A stretch of 64,000 nt of DNA from Pseudomonas silesiensis (GTDB lineage Bacteria; Pseudomonadota; Gammaproteobacteria; Pseudomonadales; Pseudomonadaceae), in the NCBI RefSeq assembly GCF_001661075.1, contig NZ_CP014870.1, positions 6,539,501-6,603,500 of the forward strand. Direction: 5' to 3'. Shown here one piece after another: positions 8,491 through 17,789 of the stretch (within the stretch, counting starts at the first letter, position 1; each line of letters opens with the position of its first letter). The notes under the pieces were generated by a model. It had not been told where the DNA came from, did no database searches, and worked only from the letters and a program-made list of their open reading frames with translations. A program made the position numbers and the translations under genes.

Positions 8491-9956
8491 CAATCTATTC
8501 CTAACTGATTCCAGATGGCATCGATCCGCTGGGTCACGGCTTCGTCCTTGACGATCACCCGGCCCCACTCGCGAGTGGTTTCGCCGGGCCATTTATGCGT
8601 GGCATCGAGCCCCATCTTCGAACCCAGGCCGGAAACCGGCGAGGCGAAGTCGAGGTAATCGATCGGCGTGTTGTCGATCATCACCGTATCGCGCTTGGGG
8701 TCCATGCGCGTGGTGATGGCCCAGATCACGTCGTTCCAGTCCCGTGCGTTGATGTCGTCGTCAGTGACGATAACGAACTTGGTGTACATGAACTGTCGCA
8801 AAAACGACCAGACACCGAGCATTACCCGCTTGGCATGGCCGGGATACGACTTCTTCATGGTCACGATGGCCATGCGGTACGAGCAGCCTTCGGGCGGCAG
8901 GTAGAAGTCGGTGATCTCCGGGAACTGCTTCTGCAGGATCGGCACGAACACTTCATTCAGCGCCACGCCGAGGATCGCCGGCTCATCCGGCGGACGGCCG
9001 GTGTAGGTGCTGTGGTAAATCGGCTTGATCCGGTGAGTGATGCGCTCGACGGTGAACACCGGGAAGCTGTCGACTTCGTTGTAGTAACCGGTGTGGTCGC
9101 CATAGGGACCTTCGTCGGCCATTTCGCCCGGGTGGATCACGCCTTCAAGGATGATCTCGGCGGTGGCCGGCACTTGCAGGTCGTTGCCGCGGCACTTCAC
9201 CAGCTCGGTGCGATTGCCGCGCAGCAGCCCGGCAAAGGCGTATTCGGAGAGGCTGTCCGGCACCGGCGTCACGGCGCCGAGAATGGTCGCCGGGTCGGCA
9301 CCCAGGGCCACGGATACCGGAAACGGCTGGCCCGGATGCTTCTCGCACCACTCGCGGTAATCCAGTGCGCCACCACGGTGGCTCAGCCAGCGCATGATGA
9401 CCTTGTTGCGGCCGATCACTTGTTGACGGTAAATGCCCAGATTCTGCCGATCCTTGTTCGGACCTTTGGTGACGGTCAGGCCCCAGGTGATCAGCGGGCC
9501 GACATCGCCAGGCCAGCAGGTCTGCACCGGCAGCATCGCCAGGTCGACGTCGTCGCCTTCGATGACCACTTCCTGGCAGACCGCGTCTTTGACCACCTTC
9601 GGTGCCATGGCGATGATCTTGCGGAAGATCGGCAGCTTGGACCAGGCATCTTTCAGGCCCTTGGGCGGCTCGGGTTCCTTGAGGAACGCCAGCAATTTGC
9701 CGATCTCGCGCAGTTCGCTGACTGCCTCAGCGCCCATGCCCAGCGCCACGCGCTCGGGGGTGCCGAACAGATTACCCAGCACCGGTATGTCATAACCCGT
9801 GGGCTTTTCGAACAGCAGGGCCGGACCTTTGGCACGCAAGGTGCGGTCGCAGACCTCGGTCATTTCGAGCACTGGGGACACCGGAACCTGGATGCGCTTG
9901 AGTTCGCCGCGCTTTTCCAGACCGCTGATAAAGTCGCGCAAGTCGCGATACTGCAT
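8490..9956 (-). CDS. ubiD: 4-hydroxy-3-polyprenylbenzoate decarboxylase UbiD
   Basis: Prenyl-FMN-dependent decarboxylase acting in ubiquinone biosynthesis. At 488 residues it is close to E. coli UbiD (497), with the family segments beginning [19 protein letters not shown], then [14 protein letters not shown] (metal/cofactor region) and [10 protein letters not shown]. The coding region ends in a TGATG overlap with the reductase gene, so the pair is probably one transcript. The UbiX partner that makes the cofactor is not in the window. Confidence 0.95.
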   Translation of the reverse strand: MQYRDLRDFISGLEKRGELKRIQVPVSPVLEMTEVCDRTLRAKGPALLFEKPTGYDIPVLGNLFGTPERVALGMGAEAVSELREIGKLLAFLKEPEPPKGLKDAWSKLPIFRKIIAMAPKVVKDAVCQEVVIEGDDVDLAMLPVQTCWPGDVGPLITWGLTVTKGPNKDRQNLGIYRQQVIGRNKVIMRWLSHRGGALDYREWCEKHPGQPFPVSVALGADPATILGAVTPVPDSLSEYAFAGLLRGNRTELVKCRGNDLQVPATAEIILEGVIHPGEMADEGPYGDHTGYYNEVDSFPVFTVERITHRIKPIYHSTYTGRPPDEPAILGVALNEVFVPILQKQFPEITDFYLPPEGCSYRMAIVTMKKSYPGHAKRVMLGVWSFLRQFMYTKFVIVTDDDINARDWNDVIWAITTRMDPKRDTVMIDNTPIDYLDFASPVSGLGSKMGLDATHKWPGETTREWGRVIVKDEAVTQRIDAIWNQLGID

Positions 9957-10058
9957 GCGTGAGCCTCGTTTTGGCCGTGGCGTTCGGGGGCAGGCAGTTT
10001 AGCGCCGAACCCCTCTATTCAGAACCACGAACTGCCGGTTCATCAAAAATCAGATAGC

Positions 10059-10084
10059 AAAAAGCCGGGTTTCCCCGGCTTTTT
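10059..10084 (-). terminator. Terminator of rho
   Basis: AAAAGCCGGG and CCCCGGCTTTT form a strong hairpin with A and T runs on both sides, placed 12 bases after the rho stop codon, so it works on the minus strand and perhaps both ways. Confidence 0.85.
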
Positions 10085-10096
10085 GGCCCGTTCGAT

Positions 10097-11356
10097 TTAC
10101 TTGCGTTTCATCGACAGGAAGAACTCATCGTTGGTCTTGGTCGTTTTCAGCTTGTCGACCAGGAACTCGATGGCTGCGATTTCGTCCATCGGGTGCAACA
10201 GCTTGCGCAGGATCCACATGCGTTGCAACTCATCGTCGGCCGTCAGCAACTCTTCGCGGCGGGTGCCGGAACGGTTGATGTTGATCGCAGGGAACACACG
10301 TTTTTCAGCGATGCGACGATCCAGCGGCAGTTCCATGTTGCCCGTGCCTTTGAATTCTTCGTAGATCACTTCGTCCATCTTCGAGCCGGTTTCAACCAGC
10401 GCGGTGGCGATGATGGTCAGCGAACCGCCTTCTTCGATGTTCCGCGCGGCGCCGAAGAAACGTTTCGGTTTCTCCAGGGCGTGGGCATCGACACCACCGG
10501 TGAGCACTTTGCCGGAGCTCGGGATCACGGTGTTGTAGGCGCGAGCCAGACGGGTGATGGAGTCGAGCAGGATCACCACGTCTTTCTTGTGTTCGACCAG
10601 GCGTTTGGCCTTCTCGATCACCATTTCGGCAACCTGCACGTGGCGGGTTGGCGGCTCGTCGAACGTCGAGGCAACCACTTCGCCGCGCACGGTGCGCTGC
10701 ATTTCGGTCACTTCTTCCGGACGTTCGTCGATCAGCAATACGATCAGGTGAACTTCAGGATTGTTACGCGCGATGTTCGCCGCAATGTTCTGCAGCATGA
10801 TCGTTTTACCGGCTTTCGGCGGTGCAACGATCAGACCGCGCTGGCCTTTGCCGATTGGGGCGCACAGGTCGATGACACGACCGGTCAAGTCTTCGGTGGA
10901 ACCGTTGCCGGCTTCCATCTTCATGCGCACGGTCGGGAACAGCGGGGTCAGGTTCTCGAAGAGAATCTTGTTTTTCGCGTTCTCGGGACGATCGTAGTTG
11001 ATCGTGTCGACCTTGAGCAGTGCGAAATAACGCTCGCCTTCCTTTGGAGGGCGGATCTTGCCAACGATGGTGTCACCGGTGCGCAAGTTGAAGCGACGGA
11101 TCTGGCTCGGCGAGACGTAGATGTCGTCCGGACCGGCGAGATAGGAAGCGTCAGCGGAGCGCAGGAAGCCGAAGCCGTCCTGGAGAATCTCCAGCACGCC
11201 ATCACCGGAGATTTCCTCGCCGCTTTTCGCGTGCTTTTTGAGCAGGGAGAAAATCACGTCCTGCTTGCGCGAACGGGCCATATTTTCTATGCCCATCTGT
11301 TCGGCCAATTCGAGCAGTTCGGTAATCGGCTTTTGCTTGAGTTCAGTCAGATTCAT
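10097..11356 (-). CDS. rho: Transcription termination factor Rho
   Basis: Hexameric RNA-dependent ATPase/translocase that ends transcription. The 419 residues equal E. coli Rho in length. Visible parts are the N-terminal helical domain ([19 protein letters not shown]), the cold-shock-like RNA site (DGFGFLRS), Walker A (APPKAGKT, near 178-185), Walker B ([15 protein letters not shown]) and the R-loop region. It is single-gene, with a strong terminator downstream and an inverted repeat in its leader. Confidence 0.98.
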   Translation of the reverse strand: MNLTELKQKPITELLELAEQMGIENMARSRKQDVIFSLLKKHAKSGEEISGDGVLEILQDGFGFLRSADASYLAGPDDIYVSPSQIRRFNLRTGDTIVGKIRPPKEGERYFALLKVDTINYDRPENAKNKILFENLTPLFPTVRMKMEAGNGSTEDLTGRVIDLCAPIGKGQRGLIVAPPKAGKTIMLQNIAANIARNNPEVHLIVLLIDERPEEVTEMQRTVRGEVVASTFDEPPTRHVQVAEMVIEKAKRLVEHKKDVVILLDSITRLARAYNTVIPSSGKVLTGGVDAHALEKPKRFFGAARNIEEGGSLTIIATALVETGSKMDEVIYEEFKGTGNMELPLDRRIAEKRVFPAININRSGTRREELLTADDELQRMWILRKLLHPMDEIAAIEFLVDKLKTTKTNDEFFLSMKRK

Positions 11357-11390
11357 ATAGGAATGACGTAATCATTTATGGAGGGGGGAA

Positions 11391-11409
11391 ATTAAGCTTT
11401 TGGCTTAAT
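11391..11409. promoter_or_regulatory. Inverted repeat in the rho leader
   Basis: ATTAAGC-N5-GCTTAAT lies 35-53 bases upstream of the rho start. Rho autoregulates through its leader in E. coli; whether this small hairpin takes part here is unknown. Confidence 0.3.
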
Positions 11410-11553
11410 GAGGCCGCGCCGCAGAGAAGGCGACAGGATCGCGTACTAATTCGAAAAGGAGTGCGTCGGCGACGGCTAGCAGGGGGCATTGGAGAAACCA
11501 GTGCGGGGCCGAATGTACCACCTGAGTTTCGGAGCGTCTAGCCCTCGATAACG

Positions 11554-11583
11554 AAAAAGCCCCGCAAAGTGCGGGGCCATTTT
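11554..11583 (-). terminator. Terminator of trxA
   Basis: Stem GCCCCGC / GCGGGGC with an A run on the left and T run on the right, 20 bases past the trxA stop codon on the minus strand. Confidence 0.85.
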
Positions 11584-11603
11584 CAGACAGGTTACAACGA
11601 CGC

Positions 11604-11933
11604 TTAGATGTTGGCGTCGAGGAAAGCCGCCAGCTGCGACTTCGACAGAGCGCCGACCTTGGTCGCTTCAACGTTGCCGTTCTTGAACAGCATCAGCGTC
11701 GGGATCCCGCGCACGCCGTGCTTGGCCGGGGTTTCCTGGTTTTCGTCGATGTTCAGTTTGGCAACGGTCAGCTTGCCGGCGTAGGTGCCAGCGATCTCGT
11801 CCAAAACCGGGGCGATCATTTTGCAAGGGCCGCACCACTCAGCCCAGTAGTCAACGAGCACAGGGCCGGCAGCCTGAAGTACTTCTGCCTCGAAGGTAGC
11901 GTCGGTGACGTGCTTGATAAGATCGCTGCTCAT
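11604..11933 (-). CDS. trxA: Thioredoxin 1
   Basis: Cytoplasmic disulfide reductase. The 109-residue protein carries the active site WCGPC (33-37) and the cis-proline loop GIPT. Length and the conserved [18 protein letters not shown] context match TrxA. CGGAG precedes the ATG. It is next to rho as in many gammaproteobacteria and has its own terminator. Confidence 0.98.
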   Translation of the reverse strand: MSSDLIKHVTDATFEAEVLQAAGPVLVDYWAEWCGPCKMIAPVLDEIAGTYAGKLTVAKLNIDENQETPAKHGVRGIPTLMLFKNGNVEATKVGALSKSQLAAFLDANI

Positions 11934-12055
11934 GGATGTCTCCGGGTTGTAAGCAATAAAAAACGTGGCCCATCATAGCTGCCCTTCCCGCGTTCAGGAA
12001 GCTGCAGGTGATTGAGTCTCGCTATGGTGGTCCATGAGTTTGGGTATAGCTCAAG

Positions 12056-12763
12056 TCATGGGGTGGCGGGAGCGACGAAGGCAATTCCAGTGCGCAGGGC
12101 TGCGTTGCGCACATGTTCTTGCATGGCCTTCTGCGCGGTGCCGGACGCCCGCCGGGCCAGTGCGCGGAGGATTTTACGGTGCTCCTGCCAGGTTTCCATG
12201 GCCCGCTCGGCCCGGATGAACGGTAGCTTTTGGCTCTCCAGGAAGATGTCGGCGCTGGCGGTCAGGATGCTCAGCATCGCCTGATTGCCGCTGGCCAGCA
12301 GGATGCGCCGGTGAAATTCGAAATCCAGTCGGGCCGCTGCCTCGAAGTCGCCTGCCTTCAGGTCGATGCGCATGGCGGCGACATTATCGTCCAGAGCATC
12401 GAGCTCGTGAGTGCTCAGGGTCACCGCCGCCAGCCCGGCCGCAAAGCCTTCCAGGGCATAACGCAACTGGAATATATCCAGCGGCGAGGCTTGCGCCGCA
12501 AAGGGCCAACTCAGCGCCGCGTCGCCTCGCGGCAAATCCACCGGCGACTGCACGAACACACCTTTGCCCGGCTGGATGCTGATCACACCCAAAGCACTCA
12601 AGGACGACAACGCTTCGCGCAACGACGCCCGACTGACCCCCAATTGCAGCGCCAGGTCCCGTTGCGAGGGCAATGCGTCCCCCGGCCCGAATCCTTGTTC
12701 GATGATCAGTTTGCGGATGGCTTGTAACGCCACTTCAGGTACGGCTTGGGAGATCGAGTTCAT
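12056..12763 (-). CDS. GntR/FadR-type transcriptional regulator
   Basis: A 235-residue repressor-type protein: winged helix domain at about residues 10-75 (PSQRDLALQLGVSRASLREAL, of which the central part is the recognition helix) and an all-helical FCD ligand domain from about 90 to 225, placing it in the FadR subgroup. It is transcribed away from the four-gene amino-acid ABC importer at 13.0-15.9 kb, so it probably controls that operon through the 255-bp interval 12764-13018. The ligand is not evident. Confidence 0.85.
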   Translation of the reverse strand: MNSISQAVPEVALQAIRKLIIEQGFGPGDALPSQRDLALQLGVSRASLREALSSLSALGVISIQPGKGVFVQSPVDLPRGDAALSWPFAAQASPLDIFQLRYALEGFAAGLAAVTLSTHELDALDDNVAAMRIDLKAGDFEAAARLDFEFHRRILLASGNQAMLSILTASADIFLESQKLPFIRAERAMETWQEHRKILRALARRASGTAQKAMQEHVRNAALRTGIAFVAPATP

Positions 12764-13018
12764 GGTTTTCAGACGAACCAGGCGAATGAGCGGTTAGTTG
12801 TAAAGCTATTCGCGACGCCCGGCAAGTCGTGCCCCATGGGGGTTCGGCGCCTTTCCCCGATGCGCCAGGAGGGTGCGAAAAGCGCCACAACTGTTCAGAC
12901 CAGTAAGACCGAGCAATCCCGGTAAAACCGCGGCCTGGCACCCCCGAAATCCACTCTTGGCACGACCCGTGCTCTATCGAATCGCAGAAATTACTTCCCG
13001 TCGATTCGGAGATTTGCC

Positions 13019-13804
13019 ATGGCCCAGCGTTACAGCGCCCTCCTCGCCCTCCTGTTTGCCAGCCTGATGCTGAGCCAGGCGCCCGCCCATGCCGACGGTC
13101 TGGAGGATGTGGTCAAGCGCGGCGTCCTCAAGGTGGCCGTGCCCCAGGACTTCCCGCCGTTCGGCTCGGTCGGCCCGGACATGAAGCCGCGCGGCCTCGA
13201 TGTCGACACCGCCAGACTGCTGGCCGACCAACTCAAGGTCAAACTCGAACTGACCCCGGTCAATAGCACCAACCGCATCCCGTTCCTGACCACCGGCAAG
13301 GTCGACCTGGTGATTTCCAGCCTGGGCAAGAACCCCGAGCGCGAGAAGGTCATCGACTTCTCCAGCGCCTACGCACCCTTCTATCTCGCCGTATTCGGCC
13401 CGCCCGATGCCGATATCAAAGGCCTGGACGACCTCAAGGGCAAGACCATCAGCGTCACCCGTGGCGCCATCGAAGACATCGAGTTGAGCAAAGTCGCTCC
13501 CGAAGGCGCGACCATCAAGCGCTTCGAAGACAATAACTCGACCATCGCCGCCTACCTCGCCGGGCAAGTCGACCTGATCGCCAGCGGCAACGTGGTGATG
13601 GTGGCGATCAGTGAACGCAACCCGAAACGCGTACCGGCACTGAAAGTGAAGCTCAAGGATTCGCCGGTCTACGTCGGCGTGAACAAGAACGAGCCGGCGC
13701 TGCTGGACAAGGTCAATCAGATCCTCGCCACCGCCAAGACCGATGGCGCGCTGGAGAAAAACGCCCGGACCTGGCTCAAAGAGCCGCTGCCGGCCGATCT
13801 CTGA
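13019..13804 (+). CDS. ABC transporter periplasmic amino-acid-binding protein
   Basis: A 261-residue solute-binding protein with a signal peptide (cleavage probably after AHA, residue 25) and the family-3 fold: LKVAVPQDFPPFG near residue 37, the hinge segment DLVISSLGKNPEREKVIDFS, and GKTISVTRG. Such proteins bind polar amino acids or opines. It is the first gene of an operon with two permeases and an ATPase. CGGAG precedes the ATG. The exact ligand cannot be told from sequence. Confidence 0.9.
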   Translation: MAQRYSALLALLFASLMLSQAPAHADGLEDVVKRGVLKVAVPQDFPPFGSVGPDMKPRGLDVDTARLLADQLKVKLELTPVNSTNRIPFLTTGKVDLVISSLGKNPEREKVIDFSSAYAPFYLAVFGPPDADIKGLDDLKGKTISVTRGAIEDIELSKVAPEGATIKRFEDNNSTIAAYLAGQVDLIASGNVVMVAISERNPKRVPALKVKLKDSPVYVGVNKNEPALLDKVNQILATAKTDGALEKNARTWLKEPLPADL

Positions 13805-13825
13805 TCGCTGCAGGGGAGACTGAAT

Positions 13826-14506
13826 ATGTCCTATCAGTTCGACTTCATTCCAGTGGTGCAAAACACCGACCTGTTGCTGCGCGGCGCCCTGTTCACCCTT
13901 GAGCTGACAGCCATCGGCGCCGTGCTCGGGGTCGGCCTGGGCATTGTCGGGGCGCTGGTGCGGGCGTGGAACATCCGCCCGTTCTCGGCAATCTTCGGTG
14001 TCTACATCGAGTTGATCCGCAACACACCGTTCCTGGTGCAGTTGTTTTTCATCTTCTTCGGCCTGCCGTCCCTGGGCGTGCAGATTTCCGAATGGCAGGC
14101 AGCGGTGCTGGCGATGGTGATCAACCTCGGGGCCTATTCGACCGAGATCATCCGCGCCGGCATTCAAGCGATCCCCCGCGGTCAGCTGGAGGCCGCTGCC
14201 GCATTGGCGATGAGCCGCTTCGAAGCCTTTCGCCACGTGGTGCTGCTGCCGGCGCTGGGCAAGGTCTGGCCGGCCCTGAGCAGCCAGATCATCATCGTCA
14301 TGCTGGGCTCGGCGGTCTGTTCGCAGATTGCCACCGAAGAGCTGAGCTTTGCCGCCAACTTCATTCAGTCGCGCAACTTCCGCGCCTTTGAAACCTATGC
14401 CCTGACCACGTTGCTCTACCTGTGCATGGCGCTGCTGATCCGCCAGTTGCTGAACTGGATAGGTCGCCGCTTCCTATCAAGAAACAGCGCAAGGACCAGC
14501 CAATGA
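13826..14506 (+). CDS. Polar amino-acid ABC transporter permease 1
   Basis: A 226-residue HisMQ-family inner-membrane permease with about five hydrophobic segments and the cytoplasmic EAA loop (GQLEAAAALAMSRFEAFRHV) that contacts the ATPase. IELIRNTPFLVQLFFIFFG is a family signature. It starts 21 bases after the binding-protein gene and overlaps the next permease by ATGA, so it is part of the same operon. Confidence 0.92.
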   Translation: MSYQFDFIPVVQNTDLLLRGALFTLELTAIGAVLGVGLGIVGALVRAWNIRPFSAIFGVYIELIRNTPFLVQLFFIFFGLPSLGVQISEWQAAVLAMVINLGAYSTEIIRAGIQAIPRGQLEAAAALAMSRFEAFRHVVLLPALGKVWPALSSQIIIVMLGSAVCSQIATEELSFAANFIQSRNFRAFETYALTTLLYLCMALLIRQLLNWIGRRFLSRNSARTSQ

Positions 14507-15153
14507 GCGACTTCACTTTCTGGGACATCCTGCGCAACCTGCTCACGGGCCTGCAATGGACGTTGGCGCTGTCGCTGGTGGCGTTTGTCGGCGGCGGGCT
14601 GATCGGCTTGCTGATCATGGTCATGCGCATTTCAAAAAAAACCCTGCCAAGCAGTGTCGCCCGCACGTACATCGAACTGTTCCAGGGCACGCCGCTGTTG
14701 ATGCAGCTGTTTTTGGTGTTCTTCGGCGTCGCGTTGGCCGGGGTGGAGATTTCGCCGTGGATGGCGGCGGCGATCGCCCTGACGCTGTTCACCAGCGCCT
14801 ACCTGGCGGAGATCTGGCGCGGTTGCGTCGAATCGATCCCCAACGGCCAGTGGGAAGCCTCTGCAAGCCTGGCGCTCAACCCGCTGGAGCAACTGCGCTA
14901 CGTCGTCCTGCCGCAAGCGCTGCGCATCGCCGTGGCGCCAACCGTGGGCTTCTCGGTGCAGGTGGTCAAAGGCACCGCCGTCACCTCGATCATCGGCTTC
15001 ACCGAACTGACCAAGACCGGCGGCATGCTCGCCAACGCGACCTTCGAACCGTTCATGGTCTACGGCCTGGTGGCCCTCGGATACTTCCTGCTCTGCTACC
15101 CCTTGTCCCTCAGTGCGCGCTACCTGGAAAGGAGACTGCATGCCTCTGCTTAG
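14503..15153 (+). CDS. Polar amino-acid ABC transporter permease 2
   Basis: A 216-residue HisMQ-family permease, paralogous to the gene just upstream: IELFQGTPLLMQLFLVFFG and the EAA loop GQWEASASLALNPLEQLRYV are both present. It would pair with permease 1 as a heterodimer. The ATG at 14503 lies within the previous stop (ATGA), and the longer upstream frame was rejected on that basis. The end overlaps the ATPase gene by 14 bases. Confidence 0.92.
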   Translation: MSDFTFWDILRNLLTGLQWTLALSLVAFVGGGLIGLLIMVMRISKKTLPSSVARTYIELFQGTPLLMQLFLVFFGVALAGVEISPWMAAAIALTLFTSAYLAEIWRGCVESIPNGQWEASASLALNPLEQLRYVVLPQALRIAVAPTVGFSVQVVKGTAVTSIIGFTELTKTGGMLANATFEPFMVYGLVALGYFLLCYPLSLSARYLERRLHASA

Positions 15154-15877
15154 AATTTCGGCCCTGCATAAATATTACGGCGACCACCATGTGCTCAAAG
15201 GCATCGACCTGAGCGTCGAGGAAGGCCAGGTGGTGGCGATCATCGGCCGCAGCGGCTCGGGCAAATCCACCTTGCTGCGCACTTTGAATGGCCTGGAGTC
15301 GATCAACGACGGCGTGATCGAAGTCGACGGCGAATACCTCGACGCCGCCCGCGTCGACCTGCGCAGCCTGCGGCAGAAAGTCGGGATGGTGTTCCAGCAG
15401 TTCAACCTGTTCCCGCACCTGACCGTCGGCGAAAACGTCATGCTTGCACCGCAGGTGGTGCAGAAGGTGCCCAAAGCCAGGGCTGCTGAACTGGCCCGGG
15501 AGATGCTGGAACGGGTTGGCCTGGGGGAAAAATTCGATGCGTTTCCGGACCGGCTGTCCGGCGGGCAGCAACAGCGGGTAGCGATTGCCCGGGCGTTGGC
15601 GATGTCGCCCAAGGTTTTGCTCTGTGATGAGATTACATCGGCGCTCGATCCGGAACTGGTCAATGAAGTGCTGAGCGTGGTTCGGCAGCTGGCGGCGCAA
15701 GGCATGACCTTGATCATGGTCACCCATGAAATGCGTTTTGCCCGGGAGGTTGGGGATAAGTTGGTGTTCATGCACCAGGGCAAGGTGCATGAGGTGGGGG
15801 ATCCGAAGGTGTTGTTTGCCAATCCGCAGACGCCGGAGCTGGCGAATTTCATCGGGACCGTTGAAATGACGGGCTGA
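15140..15877 (+). CDS. Polar amino-acid ABC transporter ATP-binding protein
   Basis: A 245-residue ATPase with Walker A GRSGSGKST (36-44), Q-loop QQFNLFPH, signature LSGGQQQR, Walker B VLLCDEITSALD and the switch His in VTHEM. It powers the importer formed with the three upstream genes. GGAAAGGAG precedes the ATG at 15140, which was chosen over the upstream in-frame start. A REP pair follows the operon. Confidence 0.94.
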   Translation: MPLLRISALHKYYGDHHVLKGIDLSVEEGQVVAIIGRSGSGKSTLLRTLNGLESINDGVIEVDGEYLDAARVDLRSLRQKVGMVFQQFNLFPHLTVGENVMLAPQVVQKVPKARAAELAREMLERVGLGEKFDAFPDRLSGGQQQRVAIARALAMSPKVLLCDEITSALDPELVNEVLSVVRQLAAQGMTLIMVTHEMRFAREVGDKLVFMHQGKVHEVGDPKVLFANPQTPELANFIGTVEMTG

Positions 15878-15904
15878 AAGTTCTTCAGCGCCTGCGAGGC
15901 CGCC

Positions 15905-15986
15905 TTCGCGAGCAAGCCCGCTCCCACATTTAACCGAGTACCTCAGTAAGAACACGGTCAACTGTGGGAGCGGGCTTGCTCGCGAA
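15905..15986. repeat. REP pair (inverted)
   Basis: Two REP cores with the GCGGGCTTGCTCGCGAA form face each other after the ABC importer operon and before ppx. Confidence 0.85.
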
Positions 15987-16110
15987 GGGGCCATCAGCCG
16001 CGCCGCAAGTACCCCGCGCCAAAAGATCGCAGCCTTCGGCGGCTCTACGCGTTGGCGGCAGCGTTTGATCGTGGCACGATGTCAGGGTTATCGACCGAGA
16101 CCCCCTGACC

Positions 16111-17613
16111 ATGCCGCAATCCCAAGCCAAGAATCTGTCCCTGATCGCCGCAATCGACCTGGGCTCCAACAGCTTTCACATGGTCGTGGCCAAGGCCCAG
16201 AACAGCGAAATCCGTATTCTCGAACGTCTCGGGGAGAAGGTGCAGCTGGCCGCCGGCATTGATGAAGAGCGCCAGCTCAGCGAAGAATCCATGCAACGCG
16301 GGCTCGATTGCCTGAAGCGCTTTGCCCAACTGATCAACGGTATGCCGCCTGGCGCCGTGCGAATCGTGGGCACCAACGCCTTGCGTGAAGCCCGCAACCG
16401 CGCTGAATTCATCCGCCGCGCCGAAGAAATCCTTGGCCACCCGGTGGAAGTCATCTCCGGTCGTGAAGAAGCGCGCCTGATCTACCTCGGCGTTTCCCAC
16501 ACCCTCGCCGACACGCCGGGCAAGCGCCTGGTGGCCGATATTGGCGGCGGCAGTACCGAATTCATCATTGGCCAGCGCTTCGAGCCGTTGCTGCGCGAAA
16601 GCCTGCAGATGGGCTGCGTCAGTTTTACCCAGCGCTATTTCAAGGACGGCAAGATCACCCCGGCCCGCTACGCCCAGGCGTACACGGCGGCGCGGCTGGA
16701 GATCATGAGCATCGAACACGCTTTGCACCGCCTGACCTGGGATGAAGCCATCGGCTCCTCGGGCACCATCCGGGCCATCGGCCTGGCACTGAAGGCCGGC
16801 GGGCATGGCACGGGCGAAGTGAACGCCGAAGGCCTGGCCTGGCTCAAGCGCAAACTGTTCAAGCTCGGTGACATCGAGAAGATCGACTTCGAAGGCATCA
16901 AGCCGGACCGCCGGGCGATCTTCCCGGCCGGCCTGGCGATTCTCGAAGCCATCTTCGATGCCCTGGAACTGCAACGCATGGACCACTGCGATGGCGCCCT
17001 GCGCGAAGGTGTGCTCTATGACCTGTTAGGTCGTCATCACCACGAAGACGTCCGCGAGCGCACCCTCAGCTCGCTGATGGAGCGCTATCACGTCGATCTT
17101 GAACAGGCGGCGCGGGTCGAACGCAAAGCGTTGCACGCGTTTGACCAGGTGGCCGAGGACTGGGACCTGGATGACGGCATCTGGCGCGAACTGCTGGGCT
17201 GGGCCGCCAAGGTTCATGAAGTGGGCCTGGACATCGCTCACTATCACTACCACAAGCATGGCGCCTACCTGATCGAGCATTCGGACCTGGCGGGTTTCTC
17301 CCGCGAAGACCAACTGATGCTCGCACTGCTGGTGCGCGGCCACCGACGCAATATCCCCCGGGACAAGTTTGCCGAGTTCGGCGATGAAGGCATCAAGCTG
17401 ATTCGCCTGTGCGTGCTGCTGCGCTTTGCGATCCTGTTCCATCACATCCGCGGCACCCAGCAAATGCCTCAGGTCGTGCTGCACGCCAATGGCGACAGCC
17501 TGGATGTGTTGTTCCCGGAAAACTGGCTGGATGAAAACCAACTGACCCAGGCCGACTTCGGCCTGGAAGCGGAATGGCTGACCCGGGTCGGTTTTGTGTT
17601 GAACGTGCGCTGA
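16111..17613 (+). CDS. ppx: Exopolyphosphatase Ppx
   Basis: Removes terminal phosphates from long polyphosphate. The 500-residue protein has the actin-like ATPase motifs [10 protein letters not shown] (16-25) and DIGGGSTEF, and a C-terminal HD-type helical domain ([21 protein letters not shown]). Length is close to E. coli Ppx (513). It converges on ppk with a shared terminator, so the two opposing polyphosphate enzymes are adjacent but separately transcribed. No strong ribosome binding site is seen before the ATG. Confidence 0.95.
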   Translation: MPQSQAKNLSLIAAIDLGSNSFHMVVAKAQNSEIRILERLGEKVQLAAGIDEERQLSEESMQRGLDCLKRFAQLINGMPPGAVRIVGTNALREARNRAEFIRRAEEILGHPVEVISGREEARLIYLGVSHTLADTPGKRLVADIGGGSTEFIIGQRFEPLLRESLQMGCVSFTQRYFKDGKITPARYAQAYTAARLEIMSIEHALHRLTWDEAIGSSGTIRAIGLALKAGGHGTGEVNAEGLAWLKRKLFKLGDIEKIDFEGIKPDRRAIFPAGLAILEAIFDALELQRMDHCDGALREGVLYDLLGRHHHEDVRERTLSSLMERYHVDLEQAARVERKALHAFDQVAEDWDLDDGIWRELLGWAAKVHEVGLDIAHYHYHKHGAYLIEHSDLAGFSREDQLMLALLVRGHRRNIPRDKFAEFGDEGIKLIRLCVLLRFAILFHHIRGTQQMPQVVLHANGDSLDVLFPENWLDENQLTQADFGLEAEWLTRVGFVLNVR

Positions 17614-17628
17614 ACAGTTTGATGGCCC

Positions 17629-17730
17629 CTGTAGGAGCGAGCTTGCTCGCGATGGACGTAAACGATGACGCGTACTTTCTGGAAAAACGCGTCGTCTGCA
17701 CATTCATCGCGAGCAAGCTCGCTTCTACAG
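17629..17730. repeat. REP pair (inverted)
   Basis: A CTGTAGGAGCGAGCTTGC core and its inverse (with GCTTCTACAG) separated by about 50 bp, between the ends of ppx and ppk. Confidence 0.85.
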
Positions 17731-17740
17731 GGGCGGTGAA

Positions 17741-17775
17741 AAAAAAATGGCGATCCGCAGGGATCGCCATTTTTT
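17741..17775. terminator. Bidirectional terminator between ppx and ppk
   Basis: AATGGCGATCC / GGATCGCCATT forms a perfect 11-bp stem flanked by seven A on the left and a run of T on the right, so it can end both convergent transcripts. Confidence 0.9.
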
Positions 17776-17789
17776 ATGCCCCGTGAGGG